DNA of 64,000 nucleotides from JAFGDI01 sp963662515 (lineage in GTDB: Bacteria > Planctomycetota > Phycisphaerae > Sedimentisphaerales > SM23-30). This document shows, piece by piece, positions 44,301-56,882 of the stretch (its first letter is position 1; the number at the start of each line of letters is the position of its first letter). The notes under the pieces are model-generated. The model was not told the DNA's origin and searched no databases. It worked only from the letters and a program-made list of their open reading frames with translations. A program made the position numbers and the translations under genes. The DNA is taken from the NCBI GenBank assembly GCA_963662515.1, contig OY759675.1, forward strand, positions 930,001 to 994,000, read 5' to 3'.

Positions 44301-45683
44301 ATGAAACAGGTTAGATATATATTGGTTCTTCTTGTCCTTGTTGCGATAGCGGTATGTTTTCCCGATATGCCGTTTAGTGATGCGGCGCAAACGGAAGTTC
44401 GCCTGTATGATATGTGCAATGAGTTTTCCAGTAAATATTATCCTGATCTTGTCAATAGTAAGGCTACCCTTGAAACTCTCAGTAAGGTCAGGCAGGGGCT
44501 TTCTGGTATAAGTGACCCCAATTTGTTATTACAGCGTATTGGTGAAACGATATATAATGATCTCAAGATATCAACAGGCAGATCAGTTGGCGACCCCGGT
44601 ACTCTGATAGTGGATTCTGTTTTAGATCAAGGTAAAGGTAATTGTGTCAGTATTTCGATACTCTATATTGTTATCGCCGAAGAATTGGGGCTGGAACTTT
44701 CTGCTGCGTGTTGTCCGGGACATATGTATGTGGTATATGAAGGCTCTGGTCGGAGAGTCAATATTGAGGTGACCGATCGTGGTGATATTCGGACCGATGC
44801 TGACTATGCAGGGAAGATACCGCCGTCATTTTCGTATAATCCCGATTATAATCGAACATTATCGAAAAAAGAGATTCTCGGTGTTTTTCTTGGTAATATG
44901 CTTGGTGAACTGGCGGATCAGGGTCGTTACGCTGATGGTTTGGAAGTCTTTGAAAAGGCCAGAACATTATTTCCAGCCCATGCGGCAATATATAATAATG
45001 CCGCGTGTTGTTATTTAAGGAATGGCGATAGAGACGAGGCTCTGCAATGCTTGTTATATGGTATAAAGCTTGACCCCAATATCTGGTCAACTCAATCGAT
45101 GGCCGCTGGAATATTTCTTAGCAAAGAGCAATATGGTCAGGCCAGAATTTCCTATGAAAAGGGTGTTAGCCTGTTATTTGATGAGATCCTTTTTGCTTTA
45201 CCTGTTAAACATCTGCATGATGAGGGTGACAGTCAGGCAGCAGCTCAAAATGTATTGGTGTCGGAACATGTCAACAACTGTGTCTCCTGCTGTAATGCGT
45301 ATGCAAATTATTATCTACGGCTGGAAAAGTATCAATTGGCGGTCGAATTGCTCAATAAAGCGAAGGCTTTGGAGCCTGATAATGCTGATACAAGCCGATT
45401 GTTAATGTTGGCGGCATATCGCACTGCTGATTTGGATTTAATTTTGCAAAAGAAAGGGGAATTACCAGCACAGCCTGGCAATGTTGTGGTTGGTTTTCAT
45501 CTGGATATGTCTGAAAAAAGTCTTTGTGGCATGCTGCATGGCCTGGCGGTTGCAAATTACTATGAAAAAGAATTTGAAAAGACAATATGGCTGATAGATT
45601 TTATCAACAGGGTAGGTGGTGATAATGTAGAGAATCAGAAATTAAGAGGAGATGCCTGTCTTAAACTGGAAATTACGCAATAA
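44301..45683 (+). CDS. Exported transglutaminase-like protein with TPR repeats
   Basis: 460 residues with an N-terminal hydrophobic signal (ILVLLVLVAIAVCF). Residues about 60-190 form a transglutaminase-core type 2 (SirB1-like) domain: LDQGKGNCVSISILYIVIAEELG has the candidate catalytic Cys, CCPGHMYVVYE the His and NIEVTDRG the acid. Three or more TPR-like repeats follow (HAAIYNNAACCYLRNGDRDEALQCLLYGIKLDPN; YYLRLEKYQLAVELLNKAKALEPDN). It may be a periplasmic peptidase or scaffold; the substrate is unknown. Confidence 0.8.
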   Translation: MKQVRYILVLLVLVAIAVCFPDMPFSDAAQTEVRLYDMCNEFSSKYYPDLVNSKATLETLSKVRQGLSGISDPNLLLQRIGETIYNDLKISTGRSVGDPGTLIVDSVLDQGKGNCVSISILYIVIAEELGLELSAACCPGHMYVVYEGSGRRVNIEVTDRGDIRTDADYAGKIPPSFSYNPDYNRTLSKKEILGVFLGNMLGELADQGRYADGLEVFEKARTLFPAHAAIYNNAACCYLRNGDRDEALQCLLYGIKLDPNIWSTQSMAAGIFLSKEQYGQARISYEKGVSLLFDEILFALPVKHLHDEGDSQAAAQNVLVSEHVNNCVSCCNAYANYYLRLEKYQLAVELLNKAKALEPDNADTSRLLMLAAYRTADLDLILQKKGELPAQPGNVVVGFHLDMSEKSLCGMLHGLAVANYYEKEFEKTIWLIDFINRVGGDNVENQKLRGDACLKLEITQ

Positions 45684-45760
45684 GCCTGCTTGGCTGATTG
45701 TTATTTACTGTAAAGGCATTGAAGGTTGTGAAGGGAATGTAAGAGTATCCGCCACTTGGC

Positions 45761-45783
45761 ATCCTTCGACAGGCTCAGGATAA
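45761..45783. repeat. Short dispersed-type repeat
   Basis: ATCCTTCGACAGGCTCAGGA is a sequence often found scattered between genes in diverse bacteria. Only one copy is seen here. The remainder of the 310-bp gap 45684-45993 holds nothing clear. Confidence 0.35.
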
Positions 45784-45993
45784 TAGCTCATGGCGATGCA
45801 GGAATGGCAGATTGAGGATAAATCCTGTAACTTTTAATGCTTGTTGCTGTAGTTATTGATGGATATAATAAAACCATCTCTGGCTGAACAGAAGGTATGA
45901 CAGTTATGCCAGATACTGGTCGCTGGTGTCTGGCTCTGTTGTCTGAAGGTGAAATGGATAATCGTAACTTTATGGTATATCAGGAGATTGGTT

Positions 45994-46338
45994 ATGGATA
46001 ATAATGAAAAGCCGGTTCGGGTGGCTATTGAGCCTTTGTTCTTTGTTTTGGGGTATGTGATCGTTCTGCTGGGTTTGATGTTATTTGTTGTGCCGCGATT
46101 TATGGTTATTTTTGCCGATATGGGATACGAGCTTCCGGCGATAACGGCGAAGCTTTTAAGTATAAGGTATTGGGTAGTAGTGCCGCTGCTGCTGCTTGGC
46201 TCCGGCAGGCTGCCAGTGAAACAGCCCCAGGCCAGGCGGGGTTTTTCTATCGCTGTGCATGTATTGGGGGTATTGTCGATATTATATGTTGTATTAGCAT
46301 TGCTGGCAGGGGTTGTGGCCATGAAGGCGGGAGTATAG
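45994..46338 (+). CDS. Small membrane protein with a GspF-like motif
   Basis: 114 residues from ATG 45994 (AGGAGA 7 nt upstream). Three hydrophobic segments. The stretch VVPRFMVIFADMGYELPAITAKLL matches the VP.F...F...G..LPA.T..L signature of the type II secretion/type IV pilus inner-membrane protein GspF/PilC, but the rest of that protein (about 400 residues) is absent. It is perhaps a solitary derivative; function unknown. Confidence 0.65.
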   Translation: MDNNEKPVRVAIEPLFFVLGYVIVLLGLMLFVVPRFMVIFADMGYELPAITAKLLSIRYWVVVPLLLLGSGRLPVKQPQARRGFSIAVHVLGVLSILYVVLALLAGVVAMKAGV

Positions 46339-46454
46339 AACTTATCGTGCCGATATAAAACAGAATGTAACCGTTCACGCAGAGAGATGCGAGAAAATCC
46401 AAAGTGTTTGCGTTCATTTTTAGTTCTGGTCTGACGGTTGGCTTATTATATGTA

Positions 46455-49349
46455 TTATCTGGGGGTTATAATTATTCCCAGAGGTTGTTTCCAACTACTA
46501 CCCTGAGTGTCGGTGACATTGAATTGATAACCGGCCCGACCGGAATAATTACCGGTGGGGGTGAAAACTATGATAGGGCCGGTAGAAGATGGGGTAATGC
46601 CATCAGCAGCGAATTGGGCTACTGTCCCGCCTTTAATATCAGTTATGGCGAAGCGAGGTTCGGAGGTGAATCCGCGTGTATATCTGCTGACATCAACGGT
46701 AAGTGATGAGGGCTGAGCTGCAGTATTCTCGGGCATAATTGCGTGCGGGATAGAGCAGAAATAGAGATATTCTTCCAGTTTGGTATAACCAGCAGATGTA
46801 TTATCCGGGAAGAAAGTCGGGGTGGTGATTATCACGCCGTTGTTTTTGAAAACATTGTTATGGTTCTGTACCAGTGGGTCTGAACCTAAGGTATTTTCCC
46901 AGTAGTCTGGCATGCCATCGCCATCGGTATCAGTGGGAGCGGTGGCGGAATTCAATGTGCCAAAACCGCTGTTTGATATGTTGTATGGCGCACTGGCTAA
47001 TTGATACTCGCCATTACTTGGCGGATCGTATGCATATTCCGGGTGGTCCTGGGTTACTTCACGAGGGCTGTCCTTGGCCACCAGAATGCTTTCCTGATTC
47101 TCAACGCTGTCGATGAGTAAGGTGTCAAGCTCGTCTCTTAATGAAGCTGCACTTGCATCCAGACGCAGGGCACCAGCCGAAGATAGTACCTTTTTGTAGG
47201 CGGTCAGAGGGTCATCAGTGGTTATGGAAACAGGGGCTCCGGCAAAGGGTGTTGCCGACTTATCGTAGCTCAGAGTTCCTGAGACGCTGCCGGCATCCGG
47301 ATAGGGCAATCCATCGACGATGTCATAGCCTTTATCGGTGCCATTCAGCAGACCATTGCCATCAGAGTCGTGCAGGCAGTTGCTGAGATATAAATGGAAA
47401 TTGGGTTTGCCATCGGAGGCGATGCGTCCTTTTGCCAGTGCTTTATATTTCAGGCCGAATTCATAATCCGGGATCGACAGGAAATAACAACCGATAACAT
47501 TGGCATACCAATCGACATTAGATTCTGAGTCGCCCATAATGAAGCCTTCGCTGCGCCAGTGACAGGTTACATTATTAACCCATTCCAGCAGTCCGTAAGG
47601 TCTGGCCTTGGGATTGCGAGTTCGATGATGTGCCCAGAGTGAGTGATGACATGAGCCGTGAACCATATCCCACAGGCCGCCGGCATTGTGCCGTTCCATT
47701 CCCCAGGAGCTGGTTGAATATTGCATTGTGAAGTTGTCGAGTGAACTATTGAAAAACGAGATGTTCTCGTCAGTACTGAACATCAGCGAAATATGGTCAA
47801 TTATACTGGTGTGGGCCGTGCTTTCCAGATTGAGACAGTCGCCTGCCCCGCCATATTTGCCATGTCTTATACGCAGATGGCGAATAATGGTGTTATTACC
47901 GGTCATGAGGATCCGTCCATCTTTTAATCCGATACCGTCACCGGGTGCTGTCTGGCCGGCAATGGTAACATTATTCTGAACGATCCGTACGGTCTGGTTG
48001 CCGGTGTCGCTGTTGTAATTGATAGGGATATAGCCGCTGACAGCAAAAACTATCGTCCGGCCGCTGGCGGGTGCATTTTCAACTCCATACCTGAAAGAAC
48101 CCGCTCCGCTGCTGTTGAGGTTAGTAACGGTATATACATCACCGCCCCTGCCGCCTTTTGCGTAGGCGCCATATCCTTCAGCCCCCGGGAAGGCTGGCAG
48201 GTCAGAATATACGGGTAGCGTTGTGGTGAAATTCCAGATATCGCCTGGAGTTACAGTGTCACAGGTAACAGAATCGGCCCGCCAGTAATAGGTAGTGCCC
48301 GGCTCGAGAATGTCACAATTTACAGAAGTCTGGTCAGTGGCAGCCAGATATGTTGTGTCAGCCTGGCAGGTCCAGTTCTGGCTTAGTAGCTGGATGTCGG
48401 TGATGTCAACCTTGCCGCTGTGGTTGAGGTCAGGGCAGGGGTAGCTTCCTCCGATATTCAGCCATTGGCTGGCCAGACTGGCAAAATCAACAAGATCGAC
48501 TACGCCGCTGCCGTCCAGGTCACCTGTCAGGCGTACGGCTTGCGTGACGGCTGTAGAACTGGTGCCAAAGTATATCTCGGTCTGCAGGGCATTCTTGCCG
48601 GGCTTCCAGCTTAATATGGTATTGTAGGGGCTGGAAGTACCGCCTGTGGCTGGCGACGGTCCGGTTGCGTAGGCTACCTGGGCAGTTGTTATGACTGTAT
48701 ATGTGCCATTATAAACAACGGAAACTTTCCAGCCACTTTCAGTAGTCAGTAATCCTGAAGAGATCAACCCATTAAAGGTGTCAACCGCATTACCGGAATA
48801 ATAGATCGTACCGCTGTTTTTGATGCCGATCCGGCCTGTTCCGCCGCTGTAGGCTACTCGCAACCCTTTCATATATACCGAACCGCCATATACATTGAGC
48901 GTGCCGTCGGCTCCAGATCTGAAGCCTAAAGTGAGAACTGACCCGCAAGTGAATACTCCGCTGGTAATTTCAACTTTTCCCGTGCCTGAGCCGCTGCCAA
49001 CATATACATTACTTTTGCAGTTGAGATTACCACCTTGCAGATAGCATTCGCCATTTACATAGGTGTAATAACTTGTGGTTGTGGTCTTAATCTCGCCTGC
49101 TCGAATGGTTAGTTTGCCACCAGCATTGATCGACATTTGCTCAACAGATGTCGTCTGCCCGGCATGATTGTAGGCCGGGTCATAGGGGTTGCCATTGACA
49201 ACAAACCACTGGCCTGCCGGGGTACCTTCATAAGACCAGTTAGTAAGGTCGAGAAAATCGACACTATTAGTACCAACCCAGGTAACATCTGCTGACAGAA
49301 TGGCTGGGATTGTCAGAATAAAAAACAGGAATTTGCAAATTTTAATCAT
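46455..49349 (-). CDS. Secreted pectate lyase-like protein with internal dockerin domain
   Basis: 964 residues with a signal peptide (FLFFILTIPAILSA). Residues ~20-215 are an autotransporter-like beta-repeat region (GGKLTIRAG; GKVEITSGVF; GADGTLNVYGGSVY). A dockerin-type Ca-binding pair follows at about 275-335 (GDLDGSGVVDLVDFASLASQW and PDLNHSGKVDITDIQLLSQNW). A PL1-type right-handed beta-helix begins at FPGAEGYGAYAKGGRGGDVYTV (about 388), with HLRIRHGK..GDCLNL and WGMERHNAGGLWD. Near the C-terminus DTDGDGMPDYWE is a further Ca site. Expected activity: cleavage of pectin or a related uronic-acid polymer outside the cell. Confidence 0.88.
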   Translation of the reverse strand: MIKICKFLFFILTIPAILSADVTWVGTNSVDFLDLTNWSYEGTPAGQWFVVNGNPYDPAYNHAGQTTSVEQMSINAGGKLTIRAGEIKTTTTSYYTYVNGECYLQGGNLNCKSNVYVGSGSGTGKVEITSGVFTCGSVLTLGFRSGADGTLNVYGGSVYMKGLRVAYSGGTGRIGIKNSGTIYYSGNAVDTFNGLISSGLLTTESGWKVSVVYNGTYTVITTAQVAYATGPSPATGGTSSPYNTILSWKPGKNALQTEIYFGTSSTAVTQAVRLTGDLDGSGVVDLVDFASLASQWLNIGGSYPCPDLNHSGKVDITDIQLLSQNWTCQADTTYLAATDQTSVNCDILEPGTTYYWRADSVTCDTVTPGDIWNFTTTLPVYSDLPAFPGAEGYGAYAKGGRGGDVYTVTNLNSSGAGSFRYGVENAPASGRTIVFAVSGYIPINYNSDTGNQTVRIVQNNVTIAGQTAPGDGIGLKDGRILMTGNNTIIRHLRIRHGKYGGAGDCLNLESTAHTSIIDHISLMFSTDENISFFNSSLDNFTMQYSTSSWGMERHNAGGLWDMVHGSCHHSLWAHHRTRNPKARPYGLLEWVNNVTCHWRSEGFIMGDSESNVDWYANVIGCYFLSIPDYEFGLKYKALAKGRIASDGKPNFHLYLSNCLHDSDGNGLLNGTDKGYDIVDGLPYPDAGSVSGTLSYDKSATPFAGAPVSITTDDPLTAYKKVLSSAGALRLDASAASLRDELDTLLIDSVENQESILVAKDSPREVTQDHPEYAYDPPSNGEYQLASAPYNISNSGFGTLNSATAPTDTDGDGMPDYWENTLGSDPLVQNHNNVFKNNGVIITTPTFFPDNTSAGYTKLEEYLYFCSIPHAIMPENTAAQPSSLTVDVSRYTRGFTSEPRFAITDIKGGTVAQFAADGITPSSTGPIIVFTPTGNYSGRAGYQFNVTDTQGSSWKQPLGIIITPR

Positions 49350-49675
49350 ATATCATCTCTTTTTGTGATCGATTGCTCTGGATAGTTTCAAAAACTATGT
49401 TATTATAGTGCAATGCATTTCTGCAATGTCTGATTTTAGTAGTAAATATCGGCTTAGTGTATATAACTATAATACTATTCTTCGTCGTTATTCAGAAGTG
49501 AAATTACGAGGCTCAGGCCTTAATGCATTATACGGCAATATAAAGTTATAATAGTACAGTCTTGCAGGTAAATGTTTATCGCAAGTAAAACCCGGGTAAC
49601 CTTTTTCAATATGAGAATAACCAGTATCAGTGCATTATGAGCTCAGTTTAAAGTGATTATTTTTTTGGCTTGTTA
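49350..49675. other. Intergenic stretch before the CarboxypepD-reg protein
   Basis: AT-rich spacer between divergent genes. I see no gene and only weak inverted repeats around TATAACTATAATACTA (near 49460). Confidence 0.4.
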
Positions 49676-49705
49676 TTGTCACATGATTTAACTATTGTGT
49701 ACAAT
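49676..49705 (+). promoter_or_regulatory. Promoter of the 49783 gene
   Basis: TTGTCA, 18 bp, TACAAT, about 78 bp before the start codon. Confidence 0.5.
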
Positions 49706-49782
49706 GTTGATGGCGTTTGCTTTATTTGTTATTCAGGTCAGTGTTTTTGGTTGTGGCAGTTAGTGAAAGGGAAAAAGTGGCT

Positions 49783-51435
49783 ATGAAAAAGATAAATATG
49801 GTTATTCTGGTGGTTGGATTGCTATTTAGTGCCTGTTATGGCGATGCCATGCTCAGGGGTAAGATTGTAAATACTGCCGGTGAGCCGATGGCGGGCCAGA
49901 CTGTTTGGTGTAAGTCGCAAACAGGTTTCTATGATAGTGATTTAAGTGGCGATGATGGTATTTACAGGATCGGGTTGCCCTCCGGGGTTTATAAGGTAAG
50001 TATATTGTCTTCTTCAGAGAGTGGCTACGCTCAATCATCTGAAAGTGATGTGGTTGTGGGTGATGAGAATGTTGAACTGAACTTTACGCTGCGAAAAGTT
50101 CAGGAGATGGGCAGTATTACCGGGCGGGTGACTGATGATCAGGGCAAGGCGGTAGCTGGTGTCAAGGTCCTTGCCAGTGGCACAGATCGTAAATTTGCAA
50201 GTGATGAAACTGATGAAAATGGTTGTTATCAGCTTGGTTCGCTGGAAGATGGCAAATATGAGGTGCAAATTATTGGCGATGGTTATAGCAGGAACTTTTT
50301 GAATAAAAAAACCGTTGATATATCTGGCTCTGCGGTTGCAGGTGTTGATATTGAGCTTCTCGGAAAGAATAAGGTCGAAAGTGTTCTGTCGGCACTGGCA
50401 GAGCAGGCTGACGCCTCGATATTGGAATCTGGTAAGCCTGATCTTATAAATGATGAGGCAAAAGATAGCGGAGTGCTTTATGAAATGCTTATCAAAGTAG
50501 ATTTGGGTGAACAACCGGCTGGCCCGATTACGGCTGTGACTATGACTTCTCTTGTGCTGTTAAATAATGATGGTTTTTGTATGGAAATGAAGAACGATAA
50601 GACCGGCGAGATAACTTCAAGGCAATATATGTCATATGCCCGGCAGCAGATGGTGTCGCTTTTGGATGCGACTGGCACCTATATGAAGATCGATATGGGC
50701 GATAATTTGCCGGGCAAATTTGGGCAGAATGTCAATGACCCAAAGGAGATGTTCAGGCAGTTTGAGGGTAATGAATGTATTGATCTGGGCGAAAAGGAGA
50801 TAGATGGAAAAAAAGTGCGGGGGCGGCAATGCAGTGAGATCGATGTGGCGGGCTATAAAAATGCAGTTACTACCGTTTGGACCGATGTTGAAAATGATAA
50901 TCCGGTGTGCATAGAGGTTAAAGGTGAGTTTGGTGCAGGAAAGAAAGTCGATCTGGTAATGAATAATTTCCGGTGGAATGTCAAGGTTGACCCGGCCTTA
51001 TTCATTCCTGAGATACCCGCTGATTATAAGGCAGCTGGTCCGGATATGAAAATGCCCGCTGTGGATATGCCAGCGGCCATAGAAGCGTTGAAAATTTATA
51101 GCGAAAAACTCGGTGAATTCCCGGAAGATACAACAAATTATTCATTAAAATACTTTGAGAAGGCAAGTGAGTCAGTAGTTAAGGCTGGTATTCCTGGTAA
51201 AGGCGAGCAAATGCGGGCTGACACTATGAAGGTCATGGGCCTGTTATCTTTCAGTACGAAATTAGAATCAGAAAAACGCGATATGCAATATTATGGCAAG
51301 AGCGTGAAAGTGGGCGATGGCAGTGCCGTACTGATGAGCTGGCGGCTGGATGATGGCAGGTATCAGGTGATCTGGGGTGATCTGCAAACGGCGGTTATGA
51401 GCAAGGAAGAACTGGATGGCAAAGAGGTTAAATGA
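49783..51435 (+). CDS. Exported protein with two carboxypeptidase regulatory-like domains
   Basis: About 550 residues from ATG 49783, with a signal (INMVILVVGLLFSACYG) whose Cys sits in a weak lipobox. Two CarboxypepD_reg/Ig-like folds follow (LRGKIVNTAGEPMAGQTVWC ... and GSITGRVTDDQGKAVAGVKV ... GCYQLGSLEDGKYEVQI). The remaining ~330 residues form a beta-rich region reminiscent of outer-membrane lipoprotein-sorting-like folds (MKNDKTGEITSRQYMSY; IEVKGEFGAGKKVDLVMNNF). Function unknown; an envelope or surface role is likely. Confidence 0.72.
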   Translation: MKKINMVILVVGLLFSACYGDAMLRGKIVNTAGEPMAGQTVWCKSQTGFYDSDLSGDDGIYRIGLPSGVYKVSILSSSESGYAQSSESDVVVGDENVELNFTLRKVQEMGSITGRVTDDQGKAVAGVKVLASGTDRKFASDETDENGCYQLGSLEDGKYEVQIIGDGYSRNFLNKKTVDISGSAVAGVDIELLGKNKVESVLSALAEQADASILESGKPDLINDEAKDSGVLYEMLIKVDLGEQPAGPITAVTMTSLVLLNNDGFCMEMKNDKTGEITSRQYMSYARQQMVSLLDATGTYMKIDMGDNLPGKFGQNVNDPKEMFRQFEGNECIDLGEKEIDGKKVRGRQCSEIDVAGYKNAVTTVWTDVENDNPVCIEVKGEFGAGKKVDLVMNNFRWNVKVDPALFIPEIPADYKAAGPDMKMPAVDMPAAIEALKIYSEKLGEFPEDTTNYSLKYFEKASESVVKAGIPGKGEQMRADTMKVMGLLSFSTKLESEKRDMQYYGKSVKVGDGSAVLMSWRLDDGRYQVIWGDLQTAVMSKEELDGKEVK

Positions 51436-51595
51436 TTCAGGGGAGCTATGCCTTGAGGGCAGACAAGATGGGTTTTTTCTGATTATAAAAAAGATTTGGC
51501 ATGTTGGTTCTATAGTGATATAATTCCAGATGTTCCGTGTTTTGACAGTTTTTTCTTACTGCTGCCGGAATGATCTGGCAGAAAGGGGGTCTGTG

Positions 51596-52921
51596 ATGGG
51601 TATGAGGCAGGCGGTGGTATTGATCCATGGTATTGGCGAGCAGCGTCCTTTTGAGAATCTGGAATCTTTTGTTACAGCTATCACTCAGGGTTCAGATATT
51701 CGCAATAAGCCGGATCGTTTTGACCCGCTGTATGAGTTGAGGCGATTGCAGTTGCCGGGTGATCGCAGTCGGCCGCTGACCGACTTTTACGAACTGTACT
51801 GGGCTCATCACATGCGTGATACCCGGACCAAGATGGTTGTTGCCTGGCTCAGGTTGCTGTTGAAGAAGAATCCTCGCTATTATAATATGCGATTCCTCCC
51901 TATCTATATTGCCGGGCTGTTAATGCTGGCCCTGGTCGTATTCCTTTTGCTGATACCGTTATGCCAGAGCTATTTATTTGCAGTTAAGGAAAGTGGCCCG
52001 CAGATAAGTTTCACCTGGCGGGTGATCCTTTTGTCATTACTGGCTTTGGTCGGAGCAAAGCTCTCAGTTATTATTTATGGTTATGTTGGCGATGCCGCGA
52101 GATATTTGAATCCTGACCCGGATAATATAGAGCAGCGGAACAGTATTCGGCGTGAGGGTATTGAATTACTCGACCGCTTGCATGCCAGCGGCAAATATGT
52201 GCGTATCATTGTTGTCGGTCACAGTCTCGGCTCGGTTATCGGTTATGATATAATTACCCAATATTGGTCTCGCCTGGTAGTTAAAGGGCCCTTAGAGCGA
52301 TATGCTCAGGAAGAGCCGAATCGGTTTGAGCATTATGTCAGGGAATTCAATGCCAAAGATACTGTTAATGGCAATGATGTCGAGTTATTCAGGCAGAGAC
52401 AGCATGCCCTCTGGCGAGAGTATCAGGCGGTGAAGTTCCCCTGGCTTATAACTGATTTTATTACCCTGGGTTCCCCGCTGACTTATGCCGATTATCTGCT
52501 GGCGGAAAACCCCGATAAGTTCAAGGCGAAAAAGGCCAGTTATGAGTTTTCGACCTGTCCGCCCACGATTCAGGAAAAAGATGATATGTTCTTTAGTTAT
52601 TTCACCGAGGGCCCGCAGGGTAAATGTAATACGACAGTTCCCAATCATGCCTCGGTATTTAGTTGTACCCGCTGGACGAATCTGTACTTTCCCTCTCGCT
52701 TTGTTCTCGATGGCGACATTATCAGTGGGCCACTGGCAGCGAATTTTGGCCGGGGGATAAAGGATATTGCCTTGCCGGCCGGGCCGGGTAAATGGTTGCA
52801 GCATTGTAAATACTGGTCTGTTGCCCGGCATGAAGGCCAGCAAAAGGAGCCCGTTGAAGTCTTGAAAAATATGCTCATGCTTGATTGTCTCAAGGCCAAA
52901 GGTAACTGGCCGTTGCCTTGA
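51596..52921 (+). CDS. Membrane-anchored alpha/beta hydrolase (HGIGEQ type)
   Basis: About 441 residues from ATG 51596 (AGGGGG upstream). The N-terminal AVVLIHGIGEQRPFENLESFV is the oxyanion-hole strand of a known but uncharacterised hydrolase group. Two membrane helices (FLPIYIAGLLMLALVVFLLLI and FTWRVILLSLLALVGAKLSVII) interrupt the fold. The nucleophile elbow IIVVGHSLGSVIGYDIITQY is intact. DFITLGSPLTYADYLL and NHASVFSC follow. Possibly a lipase or esterase acting at the inner membrane. The next two genes follow closely and may be one operon. Confidence 0.82.
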   Translation: MGMRQAVVLIHGIGEQRPFENLESFVTAITQGSDIRNKPDRFDPLYELRRLQLPGDRSRPLTDFYELYWAHHMRDTRTKMVVAWLRLLLKKNPRYYNMRFLPIYIAGLLMLALVVFLLLIPLCQSYLFAVKESGPQISFTWRVILLSLLALVGAKLSVIIYGYVGDAARYLNPDPDNIEQRNSIRREGIELLDRLHASGKYVRIIVVGHSLGSVIGYDIITQYWSRLVVKGPLERYAQEEPNRFEHYVREFNAKDTVNGNDVELFRQRQHALWREYQAVKFPWLITDFITLGSPLTYADYLLAENPDKFKAKKASYEFSTCPPTIQEKDDMFFSYFTEGPQGKCNTTVPNHASVFSCTRWTNLYFPSRFVLDGDIISGPLAANFGRGIKDIALPAGPGKWLQHCKYWSVARHEGQQKEPVEVLKNMLMLDCLKAKGNWPLP

Positions 52922-53007
52922 AGATGTAAAAAGTTAAATGTTAAAAGTTGTTGTTTCACCAGCGGCGAGGCTTATTGATGGTGAAAAAACCTGTAAGGGA
53001 GTATAAA

Positions 53008-53511
53008 ATGATAAATAGATTTGGTTTCTCTGGTGTTTTAGGTTTGTTTTTGTTGGCTTTACTTGGTTCGGGCTGTTGTCGGATACCGGGGCAGGTGCCG
53101 GAACTGGTGGCAGCTTCTGCTGAGTCGATCGATAATCAGGCGGCAGTGGCCACGGCCCAGTGGGACAGTGCCCTGGCGGCTGCCAGTGCGGCCAGAAAGT
53201 TGCTGGTACTGGTCAATGAGATAGTGCCGCCCGAGCCGCTGGGAAATATGTCTGATGCGCAGGAGAAGGCTCTGGTCAGATTTCACAGGGGTTATCCGCT
53301 GGTAATGCATCAGTTGGATGCTGCTCTGGCACAGGGTACAGCGCCGCAGCAGACTCTGGCTAAATTCCAGAAGATATCTGATGCCATTCGGCTGGCTAAT
53401 TCATATATTGCCGAGGCTCTGGATGAAAATGCCCGCCTGCAGGCGGCTTTAGATAGTCTCGATAAGATAAATGCAGTAATAACGGAGGTGAAAGATGGAT
53501 CCATTGATTAA
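53008..53511 (+). CDS. Small lipoprotein-like exported protein, unknown function
   Basis: 167 residues from ATG 53008 (AGGGAG upstream). Signal with lipobox-like ending (LGLFLLALLGSGCC). The mature part is alanine-rich and helical, with coiled-coil potential (AATAQWDSALAAASAARKLLVL as visible in part). No family recognised. It overlaps the next gene by 17 bp, implying coupled expression. Confidence 0.65.
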   Translation: MINRFGFSGVLGLFLLALLGSGCCRIPGQVPELVAASAESIDNQAAVATAQWDSALAAASAARKLLVLVNEIVPPEPLGNMSDAQEKALVRFHRGYPLVMHQLDAALAQGTAPQQTLAKFQKISDAIRLANSYIAEALDENARLQAALDSLDKINAVITEVKDGSID

Positions 53512-53815
53512 GGAGTTGTCAGACCAGCTCGAGATATTGAATCATAAGATCATGGACGCCGACCCCTGGGAAGATGGTTATGAAGGACTGCTGGCCATTT
53601 ATGAACATCTGCTGGGAGTGATGAAAGATAAAGCCAATGCCGATTATGAGAGTTTTTGCCTGGCATTGACCCAGTCGGCCGCTCAAATTGAAAAGGAATG
53701 GGCTGATAACGGCGGTAAGCTGTCCGGACAATGGCTCAAAGACCTCCAGCCGGTATTTGCTACAGTGGAAAAGATAATAGGCAAAGCTGTTCCTCTGCTG
53801 CTGTTGTTATTGTAG
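53495..53815 (+). CDS. Small helical protein with hydrophobic C-terminus, unknown function
   Basis: 106 residues. Acidic helical body (DQLEILNHKIMDADPWEDGYEGLLAIYEHLL in part) and a short C-terminal hydrophobic run (IIGKAVPLLLLLL). No family recognised. GGAGG sits 7 nt before the ATG, inside the upstream gene. Likely works with the preceding lipoprotein. Confidence 0.6.
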   Translation: MDPLIKELSDQLEILNHKIMDADPWEDGYEGLLAIYEHLLGVMKDKANADYESFCLALTQSAAQIEKEWADNGGKLSGQWLKDLQPVFATVEKIIGKAVPLLLLLL

Positions 53816-53902
53816 GGGAGATTAGGGTGTCAGGCAGGGTGAACCCTGAACTCCGAACGAATAAAACTTTGTGCTATTGGCGAATCTGTGTGAGAATATG
53901 AC

Positions 53903-54050
53903 TTAGAGGTGATAGGACTCAGAGAACCGATAGGAGCAATAAGACAGGACCAATAGGAGAAATCGCTTCTCTTATTGGTCCTGTTCATATAGGTCTTATT
54001 CTATAGGTCCTACAGGTCTTATATGTCCTCTATCCTATGTGTCCTATGCT
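53903..54050. repeat. GGTCCTAT-rich repeat tract with hairpin, locus 2
   Basis: An imperfect 16-bp inverted repeat at 53944-53984 (ACAGGACCAATAGGAG with its complement, one mismatch) is followed by about six degenerate copies of TAGGTCCTA/GGTCTTAT/TGTCCTAT. It lies in the gap between convergent genes; no T-run follows the hairpin. Similar tracts are at 40421 and 56883. Confidence 0.6.
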
Positions 54051-54084
54051 TTATTTGCCCGGTGAGCGAGCTTGAGACGCATAA

Positions 54085-56760
<2,676 letters not shown>

Positions 56761-56805
56761 ATATTCTCCATTATAAAAGAGTCGTTGTCAGTGTAAACTT
56801 GAAAT

Positions 56806-56834
56806 ATCATAAGCTCGAAGAATGTTTCTGTCAA
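56806..56834 (-). promoter_or_regulatory. Promoter of the P-type ATPase
   Basis: On the minus strand: TTGACA, exactly 17 bp, TATGAT, predicting a leader of about 40 nt. Confidence 0.65.
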
Positions 56835-56882
56835 ATAATAGGTGGGTGAGAGGCCGGGCTTATTAAGATAGTCTGTGCCTGT

